Source: Crossiella sp. CA-258035 (GTDB lineage Bacteria; Actinomycetota; Actinomycetes; Mycobacteriales; Pseudonocardiaceae). From it: a stretch of 64,000 nucleotides of DNA. How positions within the stretch are numbered: position 1 is the first letter of the stretch; the number at the start of each line of letters is the position of its first letter. The DNA lies in the NCBI RefSeq assembly GCF_030064675.1, contig NZ_CP116413.1, positions 5,426,001 through 5,490,000 of the forward strand, written 5' to 3'. Positions 8,501-16,535 of the stretch are shown here, piece after piece. A program made the translations under genes and the position numbers. The notes below the pieces were generated by a model. It saw only the letters and a program-made list of their open reading frames with translations. It searched no databases and was not told the origin of the DNA.

Positions 8501-9132
8501 GGGGTCACTTTGAGCGAACAGCCGACCGCCCACCAGAGCAGCACCAGCGAAAGTCCGTACTGTTGCGAAAAAGGCAGCAGCGGCAGTAGCACATCATCAG
8601 GCCGGTATCCCATCCGCCGCCGGGTGGCCTCGATATTGCGCCGGATCGACTCCCCCGACCGAACGATTCCCCTAGGTTCGCCACTAGGGCCGGAGGACCA
8701 GCAGACAAGACCGTCGCCGCGCCTGTACCAGTTCGCGAAGGAAAGTCCACCGGAAACGTTCCCGGCCCCGGTCAGGTCACCGATGCGCAGGCAGGTGGTG
8801 CCCGGCGCGTGGCCAGGGGGCAGGAAGTCATCGGCCGAGTCGTGCAGCGCGAAACGGGCCCTGGCCATACCGGCCGACCGCGCGCGTTCTGCCTGGTGGC
8901 GGCGGGGATCGAGCAGCACGACCGAGGCGTCCAGGTGCAGCAGGGCGAACAGCGCCACCGGGAAGTCGGCCGAGTTGTCCGCGCTGAGCAGGACCCGGTC
9001 GCCACGGCTGAGCCCGGCCGCGCTGAGCCGGGCGGCCAGGCCGAGTGCGGCGCTTTCCACCTCGGGCAGCGACCGGTGTGAATCCGCGGTGACGATCCCC
9101 GCGAAGACCTGCCCCCGCGCACCCTCAGCCAT
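5527..9132 (-). CDS. NRPS-like adenylation-condensation protein with degenerate carrier domain
   Basis: A 1201-residue protein. Residues 1-490 are an AMP-binding enzyme: WSSGPSGEPRG (144-155, core A3), DGYGSTEAG (A5) and YRTGDLG (A7). The A10 position reads LPEHGPLDPREG and lacks the catalytic Lys. Residues 490-565 are linker. From about 566 comes a condensation domain with HHISVDA at 706-712 (usual HHxxxDG). The C-terminus resembles an adenylation C-subdomain and a carrier domain, but the GGxSL site reads GGRFLDI, so no phosphopantetheine can attach. It may catalyse amide formation with the stand-alone carrier as donor. ATG 9132 has GGAG at 6 nt. An in-frame GTG at 7437 with its own GAGGAGG could give a separate 636-residue condensation protein. 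Confidence 0.78.
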   Translation of the reverse strand: MAEGARGQVFAGIVTADSHRSLPEVESAALGLAARLSAAGLSRGDRVLLSADNSADFPVALFALLHLDASVVLLDPRRHQAERARSAGMARARFALHDSADDFLPPGHAPGTTCLRIGDLTGAGNVSGGLSFANWYRRGDGLVCWSSGPSGEPRGIVRSGESIRRNIEATRRRMGYRPDDVLLPLLPFSQQYGLSLVLLWWAVGCSLKVTPLNRVDHGLTGEVMATVVDATPATYHSLLNVLERREELRAGIAAVRMWCVGGAPLAPSVAQRFRRLLGAPLLDGYGSTEAGNIALSCVDNPVGCGRPLEGVRVEIRAGEREAAAGQTGEICVRTTGLMAGYLAEDGTVAPFGQEVYRTGDLGFRDGAGNLHVLGRRAAVHRLGHTLYPEALARKARRCGRPVSVVPIEDERRGCQLVFLVADRGGHEARYWRARIEPHLAPYEQPNQLLVVDQLPEHGPLDPREGTRLLRDLLAAEAERVRADPSEPLFTERAPTAMIYGEDRNGTPLGTRDGNWPSGGRGLPANYLTHGGQRIAEPLPLSTVASEHLPGARAGRRRISQSRGGLVSVTVVRSGPLNWAQQWHWLEQQLDPEERFLSMSLTMKRACPVPEGLALADVEAALATLVDRHEALRTRYSTTEPVQSVCAAEAPVIVVRELPEEEVEPEAAIELAVELIGDEFDLDREWPYRAVVFTREAKPVVLVAFVHHISVDARGADIVAEELGELMAATAQRRSAELGEPRWHPLDQAAMEATEEYQAIAQRARAHWAKPEAAASANLLAPYCGDLPQLRTHYVIHRSRSLLAELQKVCAEYELSPFTVVTAAFAVLVAQRSGSERIAIETVISNRFDEAQAASVGCYALMGQIIVDTSGGPDLRTLLRRTWSAGLRAFRYGHFEPAVLLEVEAREVARRGLRPNAALHLNYRPHNSAAVTEDPATFPPDEVVAETWDGLCDTLYVHVNPADDVMEVGLRAGDHLLSLEESKELLAGLEGVLREREALAARLTGTATATLNPGWAKVGQDWVSLELTKETLESCPGVTQAEVLVEPGADGDRLLAHVVTEDPDLGPPELRDFLLEQLYLNPLIMAPGWYRCYAEAPPEGADWADQPVVRQGDGRHGDGTAQTPAEEALAEALAATYPEARIDLADCYAGAGGRFLDIPAVLGRLAKNGCTGISAADLMSPLSLRHIAFRLGQDTGPVEERS

Positions 9133-9372
9133 GTCACACTCCGTGGTTGTATTTCGACGCGGGCGAACACCGGAGCGTCTGTCAATACCGTTCGGGTTCC
9201 TCCTCGAACAAACCCTTAATGCCGAATAAGCAATCAGATCGAGGAAGAACAGTCAAGCGCGCCTGCCCGCACTGGACGCGGTCAAACAGCGGCAGTAGGT
9301 TCTCGCCGGAGCCGATTGGAATGCATCCTCTACAGCGGCACGCGCGGCGTGAAAAAGAACGGACCAACGCTG
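9133..9372. promoter_or_regulatory. Divergent promoter region between the two assembly operons
   Basis: These 240 bp are more AT-rich than their flanks and separate the adenylation-condensation gene (minus) from the AMP-ligase operon (plus). A short inverted repeat GTTCG-N10-CGAAC starts at 9189. It has the outer five bases of a StrR half-site but the wrong spacing, so I do not call it a StrR box. No clear -35/-10 pair stands out. Confidence 0.4.
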
Positions 9373-10941
9373 ATGACTGAATGCGCGACCAGCACGTCGA
9401 TTGACACGAGCCGATGGCCGGAACACTTGGTCGTCGGCGACCCGAGCCGCGTCCCGGTGCTGTCCGTGCCGGTGCACCTGGCCCTGGAGGCCGCGGGCCG
9501 GCGCGCGCCCGGCGCGCCCGCCGCGACCGACCACCGGTGTGCCCTCGACTACGCCGCGCTGGCCGAGCTGAGCAGGCGGTTCAGCGGCTGGCTGTGGGAG
9601 CGCGGCCTGCGCCCCGGCGACCGGGTGGTGGCCCGCGCCGAGTCCTCGGTGGACTTCCTCGCGCTGCTGCACGGCGCGCTCCGGCTCGGCGTCACGCTGG
9701 TCCCGGTGCACGTGCAGACCCGGCCCTACCAGCTGCTGCCGCTGATCGCCGACGCCGACCCGGCGCTGGTGCTGGCCTTCGACGCCGAGATCCCCGACCT
9801 CGCCGGGTCCGGGGCCAAGGTCGTCGGCATCAACCAGGCCTGGGGCGAGGCGGCGCACACCCCCGCCCGCGCCGAGACCGACGAGACGGTTCCAGCTGCC
9901 CCGGCCTTCCTGCTCTACACCTCCGGCAGCTCCAGCCAGCCCAAGGCCGTGGTGTGCAGCCACCGGCAGGTGAACACCGCGCTGGCCGCGGTGGCCGAGC
10001 AGCTGCGCTACCGCGCCGACGACGTGGTCTTCGGCAGGCTGCCGCTGGCCTTCGACTACGGCCTGTACCAGATCCTGTTGTGCGCCAACGCCGGCGCGCA
10101 CCTGGTGCTGGCCGACCACGCCACCAACGCCGAGCTGCTGCCGATGATGCGCGACGCCGGCGCCACCGTGCTGCCGGTGGTGCCCACCCTCGGCCGGATG
10201 GCGGTGGCCCTGGCCCGCCGGGGCACCCAGGTGAACACGCTGCGGCTGATCACCAACACCGGCGAGGCGCTGACCCGCGCCGACCAGGTCGGCCTGCGCA
10301 CTGCCTTCCCCAACGCCGAGCTGGCCCCCATGTACGGCCTGACCGAGTGCAAGCGGGTCTCCATCCGGCCGCCGACCGCGGTGGACCTGCCCACCGACTC
10401 GGTCGGCCCGCCGCTGCCCGGCACCCAGGTCGCCATCCTGGACGAGCACGGCGATCCGTTGCCCCGCAACCAGACCGGGCAGATCGTGGTGCTCGGCCCG
10501 CACGTGGCCGACGGCTACTGGCGCGCCCCCGAACCCACCCGCGAACGCTTCGCCACCTGCGTGGCCACCGGGCGGCGGGTGCTGTTCACCGGCGACCACG
10601 GCCACCTGGACGAGCACGGTGAACTGGTGATCGGCGGACGGCTGGACGACGTGTTCAAGAACTCCGGCGTCCGGGTCAGCGGCAGCGAGATCGAGGCCGC
10701 CGCCGCGGACATCCCGGGCGTGCGCGCCGCGGCGCTGGTCCGCCCGCCGGGCAAGGCAGGACCGCTGCTGTGGGCAGAGGGCGAGATCGAACCGGCCGAG
10801 GTGCTGCGCGAGCTGCGGCTGCGGCTGGAACCGGCCAAGGTGCCCGCCCGTTGCCAGGTGCTGCCCAGCCTGCCCACCACCGCCAACGGCAAGCTCGACC
10901 GCAAGCAGCTGCTGGCCAGGGCCAGCGAGGAGTCGGCATGA
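9373..10941 (+). CDS. AMP-dependent amino-acid/acyl ligase (stand-alone adenylation enzyme)
   Basis: A 522-residue ANL-superfamily enzyme with intact core motifs: YTSGSSSQPK (about 182-191), MYGLTECKRV and TTANGKLDRK with the A10 Lys near 507. It should activate a carboxylic or amino acid as the adenylate and load it on the carrier protein three genes downstream. FDYGLYQ at the A4 position resembles ligases found beside type III PLP decarboxylases, as in exosortase-associated loci and the VinN/VinO type systems. The substrate is not readable. ATG 9373 is chosen from domain length; the ribosome site is weak, and the frame is open to 9316. Its stop overlaps the next start (ATGA). Confidence 0.82.
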   Translation: MTECATSTSIDTSRWPEHLVVGDPSRVPVLSVPVHLALEAAGRRAPGAPAATDHRCALDYAALAELSRRFSGWLWERGLRPGDRVVARAESSVDFLALLHGALRLGVTLVPVHVQTRPYQLLPLIADADPALVLAFDAEIPDLAGSGAKVVGINQAWGEAAHTPARAETDETVPAAPAFLLYTSGSSSQPKAVVCSHRQVNTALAAVAEQLRYRADDVVFGRLPLAFDYGLYQILLCANAGAHLVLADHATNAELLPMMRDAGATVLPVVPTLGRMAVALARRGTQVNTLRLITNTGEALTRADQVGLRTAFPNAELAPMYGLTECKRVSIRPPTAVDLPTDSVGPPLPGTQVAILDEHGDPLPRNQTGQIVVLGPHVADGYWRAPEPTRERFATCVATGRRVLFTGDHGHLDEHGELVIGGRLDDVFKNSGVRVSGSEIEAAAADIPGVRAAALVRPPGKAGPLLWAEGEIEPAEVLRELRLRLEPAKVPARCQVLPSLPTTANGKLDRKQLLARASEESA

Positions 10942-12200
10942 GCGACCCGGCCGCACTCGCCCGGCGCTACGGCACCCCCGCCTACCTCTACGACCTCGCG
11001 CAGGTGCGGGCCGCGCACGCGCAGCTCTCCGCCGCGCTGCCGCGGCCCAGCACCCTGCACTACTCGCTCAAGGCCAACCCGCACCCGGAGCTGGTGCGGC
11101 AGCTGGCTGAGCTCGGCTGCCACGCGGAGGTCTCCTCCACCGGCGAGCTGGACACCGCGGTGCTGGCCGGGGTGCCCGCGCCGGACATCCTGCACACCGG
11201 CCCCGGCAAGACCCCTGCCGAGCTGCGGCACGCGCTCAGCCTCGGCGTCCGCCGGTTCTCCGTGGAGTCCGCCGCCCAGCTGCGCCTGCTCGACGAGATC
11301 GCCGGGCAGAGCCAGGTCCGGGTGTCCTGCCTGCTGCGGGTGAACGCCGGGCGCGGCGCGGGCGGGAAGCTGCGGATGGGCGGGGTCTCCCAGTTCGGCA
11401 TCGAGCTGGACCAGCTGCTGGCCGAGCCGGACGCCTTCCGCGGCACCGATTTCGCCGTGGTGAACGGGTTGCACCTGTTCCCGGTGTCCGGAGTGGACGA
11501 TCCGGCCGCGCTGCTGGAGACCTTCGCGATCAGCGCGCGGGCCGCCCGGCAGGTCGCCGAGGCCGGCTTCGAGCTGGCCGAGGTGGACCTGGGCGGCGGG
11601 TTCGCCACGCCCTACCTCCGCCCTGGCGACCCGGTCGACTACCGGGTGCTGCGCGGCGAGCTGGAGTCCCTGCTGGACGCCGAGCTGCCCGGCTGGCGCG
11701 AGCAGCGACCCCGGATCTCCTTCGAGTCCGGCCGCTACCTGGTCGGCTCCTGCGGCACCTACGTGTGCGCGGTGACCGACGTGAAGGCCAACGGCGAGCG
11801 CACCTTCGTGGTGCTCGACGGCGGCATCAACCACCTCGGCGGGCTCTCCGGCATCGGCCGGATGCTGCCCACCAGGGCGGCGGCCGAGATCCTGACTTCG
11901 CGCGCAGAATCCAGCCCGAAGGTTCCGGTGGACCTGGTCGGCCCGTTGTGCACCCCGGCCGACGTGCTGGCCAGGAACCTCGAACTCCCCGAGGTGCGCG
12001 CCGGGGACCTGATCGCGATCCGCAACGCGGGCGCCTACGGGCTCAGCGCGAGCCTGCTCGGCTTCCTCAGCCACCCGGCGCCGGTGGAGCTCGTGCTGGA
12101 CGGCGGGACCGTCCGCTCGGCGAGCGCGATCGCGACCGTGCGCACCGAAGTCCATGCCGCACAAGACCGAGCAGGAGCGATGAGTGGTGACCCGAACTAA
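10938..12200 (+). CDS. Fold-type III PLP-dependent amino-acid decarboxylase
   Basis: A 420-residue enzyme of the diaminopimelate/ornithine decarboxylase family. HYSLKANPHP near residue 45 holds the PLP-binding Lys, and GPLCTPADV near the C-terminus has the conserved Cys-x-x-x-Asp from the partner subunit. Glycine-rich LADVDLGGGF-like sequence (ELAEVDLGGGF) precedes the phosphate site. Family members BtrK and VinO decarboxylate an amino acid while it is bound to a carrier protein. Its position between an AMP ligase and a carrier supports that mode here. The ATG overlaps the ligase stop, with GAGGAG 5 nt upstream. It overlaps the next gene by 17 bp. Confidence 0.85.
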   Translation: MSDPAALARRYGTPAYLYDLAQVRAAHAQLSAALPRPSTLHYSLKANPHPELVRQLAELGCHAEVSSTGELDTAVLAGVPAPDILHTGPGKTPAELRHALSLGVRRFSVESAAQLRLLDEIAGQSQVRVSCLLRVNAGRGAGGKLRMGGVSQFGIELDQLLAEPDAFRGTDFAVVNGLHLFPVSGVDDPAALLETFAISARAARQVAEAGFELAEVDLGGGFATPYLRPGDPVDYRVLRGELESLLDAELPGWREQRPRISFESGRYLVGSCGTYVCAVTDVKANGERTFVVLDGGINHLGGLSGIGRMLPTRAAAEILTSRAESSPKVPVDLVGPLCTPADVLARNLELPEVRAGDLIAIRNAGAYGLSASLLGFLSHPAPVELVLDGGTVRSASAIATVRTEVHAAQDRAGAMSGDPN

Positions 12201-13380
12201 GTCCTTGCCCACCGGAGAACGCAGCGGCCACGACCTTGCCAACGTGGTGGCCGTGGCCGCCGAGCACGCCGCCGAGGTGGACAGCGGCGGCCGGTTCCCG
12301 GTGGAGGCGCTGGCCGCGCTGCGCGCCAGCGGCCTGATGGGCCTGCTGGTGCCGGTCGAGCACGGCGGCCTGGGCGGCGGCCTCACCGACCTGGTCGAGG
12401 TGGCCGGTGAGCTGGGCGGCGCCTGCCTGTCCACCTCGCTGATCTGGACCATGCACTGCCAGCAGGTCGACGTGCTGGTCCGGCACGCCCAGCCGGAGCT
12501 GCGCGAGCGGCTGCTCCCCCGGATCGCCGCCGGCGAGGTCTACCTCGGCTCGGTGACCACCGAGTCCACCGTCGGCGGGCACCTGCTCACCAGCGAGAGC
12601 CCGCTGCACGCCGAGCAGGGCCACTACCGGCTGACCAGGCGCGCGCCGATCGTCACCGGCGCCGCGCACGCCGACGGCTTCCTGATCAAGATGCTGGCCT
12701 CACCCGAGGCGGCCGCGCAGGAGGTCAGCATGGTCTACCTGGACCGCGCCGACCTGGACATCGAGGTGCGCGGGGCCTGGGACACCCTGGGCATGCGCGG
12801 GGTGGAGAACCTCGAGCTGACGCTGACCGGCCAGGTCACCGATGAGCGGCTGATCGGCGGCCGCGGCAAGTTCCGCGAGATCGCGGTGGAGTGCATGGGG
12901 CCGATCGCGCACCTGAGCTGGTCCGCCTCCTGGCTCGGCGCGACCAGGAAGGTCTGGTCCGCGCTGCTGGCGCACCTGCGGCGGCCTGCCAGCAAGATCG
13001 ACCTGCGGGACTCGCTGACCGCGGTCCGGGTGGCCCGGGTGCGGGCCAAGCTGGAGGCGGTCAGCGCCTACCTGCACACGGTGCGCGCCGAGGTCGAGCG
13101 GCACCGGGCGCAGGGCACTTCACTGGGCTCCTCCGCCACCCAGATCCACCTGAACACGCTCAAGGTGCTGGCCGCGGAGGAGTGCCTGGCCGCGGCCACC
13201 GCGATGATCCAGCTCGCCGGGCTGGACACCGGCTACCGGCGTGACTCCCCCGTGCCGTTGGAGCGGCTGCTGCGCGACCTGACCGCGGCCAGCCTGACCT
13301 ACTCCGACACCCGGCTGCTCACCGCGAACGGCGCGCTGAGTGTGCTCGACCCCGCCGTGACTCTGGCCGGCGCCAACTGA
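12184..13380 (+). CDS. Acyl-CoA-dehydrogenase-like flavoenzyme
   Basis: A 398-residue protein with the usual three-part acyl-CoA dehydrogenase layout: helical N-terminus with GLLVPVEHGGLGG, a beta domain with GSVTTESTVGG, and a C-terminal helical domain. In this setting it probably oxidises an aminoacyl or acyl group on the neighbouring carrier protein, as PltE/RedW-type enzymes do for prolyl carriers. The decarboxylase next door argues against simple pyrrole formation. GTG 12184 lies inside the end of the decarboxylase gene with GGAG 6 nt upstream; GTG 12187 is an alternative. The stop overlaps the first possible start of the carrier gene. Confidence 0.82.
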   Translation: MVTRTKSLPTGERSGHDLANVVAVAAEHAAEVDSGGRFPVEALAALRASGLMGLLVPVEHGGLGGGLTDLVEVAGELGGACLSTSLIWTMHCQQVDVLVRHAQPELRERLLPRIAAGEVYLGSVTTESTVGGHLLTSESPLHAEQGHYRLTRRAPIVTGAAHADGFLIKMLASPEAAAQEVSMVYLDRADLDIEVRGAWDTLGMRGVENLELTLTGQVTDERLIGGRGKFREIAVECMGPIAHLSWSASWLGATRKVWSALLAHLRRPASKIDLRDSLTAVRVARVRAKLEAVSAYLHTVRAEVERHRAQGTSLGSSATQIHLNTLKVLAAEECLAAATAMIQLAGLDTGYRRDSPVPLERLLRDLTAASLTYSDTRLLTANGALSVLDPAVTLAGAN

Positions 13381-13394
13381 TGGAAGGACTGGAC

Positions 13395-13643
13395 ATGGAA
13401 TGGGAACCCGGCTTCGAGAAGATCCTCCGGCAGCACCTGCCCGCACTGGGCGCGGAGGCGGAGCTGCCTGAGGCGGCCGGCCTGGCGGACCTCGGCCTGG
13501 ACTCGCTGCAGACGGTGGACCTGCTGCTGGAGCTGGAGGAGCACTACGGCATCAGCTTCCCGGACGAGGAGCTCTCCGCGGAGACCTTCGCGACCGCGGG
13601 CGCGCTGTGGAAGGTGATCTCCGGACTCGCGGATCGCTCCTGA
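13395..13643 (+). CDS. Stand-alone acyl/peptidyl carrier protein
   Basis: An 82-residue carrier protein. DLGLDSLQTVDLLLEL contains the phosphopantetheine-accepting Ser (about residue 37) in a standard context. It is probably loaded by the AMP ligase and serves the decarboxylase and dehydrogenase of the same operon, then the condensation protein. It is the only carrier in the cluster with an intact Ser. ATG 13395 follows AAGGA by 6 nt; ATG 13380, overlapping the previous stop as TGATG, would add five residues. It is the last gene before a strong terminator. Confidence 0.9.
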   Translation: MEWEPGFEKILRQHLPALGAEAELPEAAGLADLGLDSLQTVDLLLELEEHYGISFPDEELSAETFATAGALWKVISGLADRS

Positions 13644-13656
13644 ACCACCGCACGGC

Positions 13657-13704
13657 AAAAGCGCCTGTGCACTCCCGCCTCCCGGGGGTGCACAGGCGCT
13701 TTTT
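13657..13704. terminator. Bidirectional intrinsic terminator
   Basis: Sixteen-base perfect arms at 13657-13672 (AAAAGCGCCTGTGCAC) and 13688-13703, with a 15-nt loop, followed by a T-run on the plus strand and flanked by an A-run that acts as a T-run on the minus strand. It ends the ligase-carrier operon and the convergent inositol operon. Such a U-tract terminator is rare in DNA this rich in GC. Confidence 0.9.
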
Positions 13705-13788
13705 GTTGTCCTGCTGGGAAATTCCGCGCATGGCAATGCGGCCGGTGTCGCTGGGACACCGACCGCACTGGTTCGAGAGTCGCCAGGC

Positions 13789-14892
13789 TCAGCTGGCCTG
13801 GACGGCGCCCTCGATGAACCCGGTGAACTTCTCCAGGCCGACCGACTCCGGCGCGCCGAAACGCGGGCGCTTGAACAGGAACGGGCACACCTCGTCGAGC
13901 ACACCGGCGTGCTTGCGGTCCAGCGCCACCTTGGCGACCCTGGCCGCGTTGGCCAGCACACCGGCGGCGTTCGGGCTGTCCTCGACCTCCATCCGGATCT
14001 CGATGTTGAGCTGGGAGTCCAGCACCGAGGTGGCCTCGATCCGCAGGAAGCAGGTCTTGGTGTCGCCGAGGAACTCGACGTAACCGTTGGGACCGGCCAT
14101 CACCTTGGTGGCGTCGATGCCCGCCGCCTTCAGCGCGCTGCCCTTGGAACGGATCTTGCCGGCCGCCCGGACCGGGTCGGACAGGTTGAGGAAGTCGGTG
14201 TTGCCACCGATGTTGAGCTGGTAGGTGTTGGTGATCGCCAGGTTCCTGGACTGCAACAGCTCCAGCAGCGCGGTGTGCAGCGTGGTCGCGCCCAGGTGGC
14301 TGCGCAGGTCATCACCCAGCAGCGGCACCGAGTTCGCCTCGAACAGCGCCACCAGCTCGGGGTCGTGCGCCACCGGCTCCGGCGTCGCGTTGACGAAGGC
14401 CACCCCGGCCAGCGCCGCGGCGCGGGCGTAGGCCTGCACCGCCGCGGTGGCACCGGTGGGCAGCACGCACAGCAGCACCTCGGCCCGCACCTCGCGCAGG
14501 CGCTGGGTGACGTGCTCGACGGTGATGTTCGCGCAGTCCGGGTGCGGGTCGATGGCCGCGGCCAGCTTGCCCTCGATGCCGTCCAGCAGCGGCCCGGCCT
14601 CCACGGTCAGGCCCTTGGGCTCGACGTGCACGTGCGCCACCGCCGCGGTGGGCGCGGTGACGATCGCCTTGGCGAAGTCCAGGCCGACCTTGCGCTTGTC
14701 GACCTCGAAGGCTGCCACGAAGTTCACATCGGAAAGGCGGTAGCCGCCGATTTCCTGGTACATGATGCCGTGCAGCTGTTCGGAACTGCGGCCGGCCAGC
14801 TCGACGGTTTGCGCGATGCTGGAAGCACAGCCGCCGACTCCGGCCAGGGCGACTCGCACCTCAGCGGAACCGGTGGGTTTGGCGTCAGTCAT
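13789..14892 (-). CDS. myo-Inositol-1-phosphate synthase
   Basis: A 367-residue protein of the actinobacterial inositol-1-phosphate synthase size class. VALAGVGGCASS is the NAD-binding loop, QLNIGGNTDFLNL the family signature, and KVMAGPNGYVEFLGDTK the active-site region. It converts glucose 6-phosphate to inositol 1-phosphate with internal NAD redox. ATG 14892 has AAAGGA at 8 nt, 30 nt after the PHP phosphatase gene, so it is the last gene of the regulator-led operon. A second, cluster-borne copy of this enzyme marks inositol-derived antibiotics such as hygromycin A; here that is an analogy. Confidence 0.88.
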   Translation of the reverse strand: MTDAKPTGSAEVRVALAGVGGCASSIAQTVELAGRSSEQLHGIMYQEIGGYRLSDVNFVAAFEVDKRKVGLDFAKAIVTAPTAAVAHVHVEPKGLTVEAGPLLDGIEGKLAAAIDPHPDCANITVEHVTQRLREVRAEVLLCVLPTGATAAVQAYARAAALAGVAFVNATPEPVAHDPELVALFEANSVPLLGDDLRSHLGATTLHTALLELLQSRNLAITNTYQLNIGGNTDFLNLSDPVRAAGKIRSKGSALKAAGIDATKVMAGPNGYVEFLGDTKTCFLRIEATSVLDSQLNIEIRMEVEDSPNAAGVLANAARVAKVALDRKHAGVLDEVCPFLFKRPRFGAPESVGLEKFTGFIEGAVQAS

Positions 14893-14922
14893 ATTGCGAT
14901 TCCTTTGTCCTGATGGCAGCTG

Positions 14923-15732
14923 CTACAGCGGCAGACGGATCCGACGTCGTTGTTCGAAGACGTACCACTCCCGGAAGCCCATTTCCTTCAACTGCTTCCG
15001 GACCAGCTCGTGCTCTTCCCCTACTCGTTCCGGGTCGTGCGCATCCGAGCCGAAGGTCATCTTGACCCCTCGACGCCGGGCGCGTTCCAGCAGGTCATCG
15101 GCTGGATACCAACCACCGCAGTCCTTGGTCTTGCCTGAGGTGTTCACCTCGACGACCACATCGGCCGCCACGATCGCGTCAAGCATTGTGTCGACCGCCG
15201 GCGTGTCGATTTCCGCGATTTCCGGACAGACCGCCTTGATCACGTCGATGTGGCCAAGGATATCGAACATTCCGGCACTGGCCGAACGCGCGACCAGGTC
15301 GCAGTAATCTTCCTTGGCCTTCCGCAGGTCAGCCTTGCTCGCTCCTTGCCAGCGCTCCCTGCGGAACAGGTCGACACCGTCGAGCACGTGCACCGAACCG
15401 ATCACATAATCCAATGGATACCGGGCGTAGATGCTCGCGTAAAGCTCCGCGTGCTCCGGGAAGTAGTCGGACTCGACCCCGACCAGGACTTTGATCCGAT
15501 CGCGGTATTCCGCGCGCAGCCGGATGGCCTCGTCCAGGTAGGCCGGGAACTCCGACTTCGCCATCGCCACCCCCGGCAGCGGCTGCTCGGCCGGGTCGGC
15601 GAAGAACGGCGAATGGTCCGACACCCCGATGATGTCCAGGCCGTGGCTGATCGCCGCCTCGATGTAGCTGCGCAGCTCGCCCCGCGCGTGCCCGCACCGG
15701 GAATGGTGGGTGTGCAGGTCGAAGGTGGTCAT
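14923..15732 (-). CDS. PHP-domain phosphatase (histinol-phosphatase-like)
   Basis: A 269-residue PHP metallophosphatase with the full set of metal ligand motifs: DLHTHHSRCGH, GVSDHSPF, GVESDYFPEH, GSVHVLDG, LGHIDV, EVNTSG and FGSDAHDPERVG. The closest functional family is the HisK-type histidinol phosphatase. Because it is sandwiched between a dehydrogenase and inositol-1-phosphate synthase, it probably dephosphorylates a cyclitol phosphate instead of histidinol phosphate. ATG 15732 overlaps the stop of the dehydrogenase gene (ATGA). No inositol-monophosphatase-family gene is present, so it would fill that gap. Confidence 0.82.
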   Translation of the reverse strand: MTTFDLHTHHSRCGHARGELRSYIEAAISHGLDIIGVSDHSPFFADPAEQPLPGVAMAKSEFPAYLDEAIRLRAEYRDRIKVLVGVESDYFPEHAELYASIYARYPLDYVIGSVHVLDGVDLFRRERWQGASKADLRKAKEDYCDLVARSASAGMFDILGHIDVIKAVCPEIAEIDTPAVDTMLDAIVAADVVVEVNTSGKTKDCGGWYPADDLLERARRRGVKMTFGSDAHDPERVGEEHELVRKQLKEMGFREWYVFEQRRRIRLPL

Positions 15733-16502
15733 AGCGCGGTGTAGCCCCCGTCGACCATCAGGTTCTCCCCGGTCACGTAGCTGGCCTCGGCGGAGAGCAG
15801 GAACGCGATGGTGGAGGCGATTTCCGAGGGGTCGGCGGTGCGCTTGAGGATGTGCTTGCCGCCGATGTCCGGGTGCTGGTCCGCCTGTGCCCTGGTCAGG
15901 CCGAGCTCCTCGCGGTGGTAGCGCTCGTTGTTGGCGTTCCAGACCGTGCCCGGGTTCACCGCGTTGACCCTGATCCCGGAATCGGCCAGGTCCAGCGCCA
16001 TGCACCGGGTCATGTTGGCCACCGCCGCCTTGGTGGCGTTGTAGGTGAGGTATCCGGGCTGGGCGATGTGGCCGGAAATGGAGGCGATGTTGACGATCGA
16101 GCCGCCACCGGCCCGGGCCATGTGCGGCGCCGCGTGCTTCACGCACAGCGCCTGCCCCATGATGTTGACGTCCATGATGCGACGCCATTCGTCCACGGTC
16201 GCCTCGAGGCCGCGCATGATGAACACCGCGGCGCAGTTCACCAGGAAGTCGACCCGGCCGAACTGCTCGGCGGTCCCGGTGACCGCGGCGATGACCGACT
16301 CCTCGTCGGCGACATCGGTGTGGGCGTACCAGACCCGCCCACCGGCCTCGGTCAGTTCCGCTTCGGCGGCCTTGCCGTAATCGTCGCTGACATCCGCGAT
16401 GGTGACCGCGACCCCCTCGGCCACCAGCCGGTCCACGGTCGCGCGGCCAATTCCCTGGGCGCCACCGGTGACGATCGCCACCTTGCCGTCAAGCCCCTGC
16501 AT
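15729..16502 (-). CDS. Short-chain dehydrogenase, probable cyclitol/sugar dehydrogenase
   Basis: A 257-residue classical SDR: TGGAQGIG, NCAAVF and YNATK with catalytic Tyr and Lys. It ends in a typical YVTGENLMVDGGYTAL tail. Best resemblance is to polyol and 3-oxoacyl-carrier reductases that use NAD(P). In the inositol operon the natural guess is oxidation of inositol to an inosose, normally done by a GFO/IDH enzyme, so this would be an unrelated replacement. ATG 16502 has GGAAGG upstream and is preferred over GTG 16517. The gene starts 34 nt after the regulator and overlaps the PHP gene by 4 nt. Confidence 0.82.
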   Translation of the reverse strand: MQGLDGKVAIVTGGAQGIGRATVDRLVAEGVAVTIADVSDDYGKAAEAELTEAGGRVWYAHTDVADEESVIAAVTGTAEQFGRVDFLVNCAAVFIMRGLEATVDEWRRIMDVNIMGQALCVKHAAPHMARAGGGSIVNIASISGHIAQPGYLTYNATKAAVANMTRCMALDLADSGIRVNAVNPGTVWNANNERYHREELGLTRAQADQHPDIGGKHILKRTADPSEIASTIAFLLSAEASYVTGENLMVDGGYTAL

Positions 16503-16535
16503 TCTCTCGCCTTCCACTGCCGGTGTAGTGCGCGG

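Noticed and set aside
5578-8589. Long plus-strand open frame over the assembly protein
   Set aside because: Antisense shadow; no family motifs, while the minus strand encodes adenylation and condensation motifs.
9189-9208. GTTCG-N10-CGAAC as a StrR box in the divergent spacer
   Set aside because: Only the outer five bases match and the spacing is wrong for the 29-bp StrR site.
9373-13643. Pyrrole-2-carboxyl carrier pathway (prolyl ligase, dehydrogenase, carrier)
   Set aside because: Ligase, dehydrogenase and carrier would fit, but the coupled PLP decarboxylase in the same operon does not; a decarboxylated amino acyl product is a better reading.
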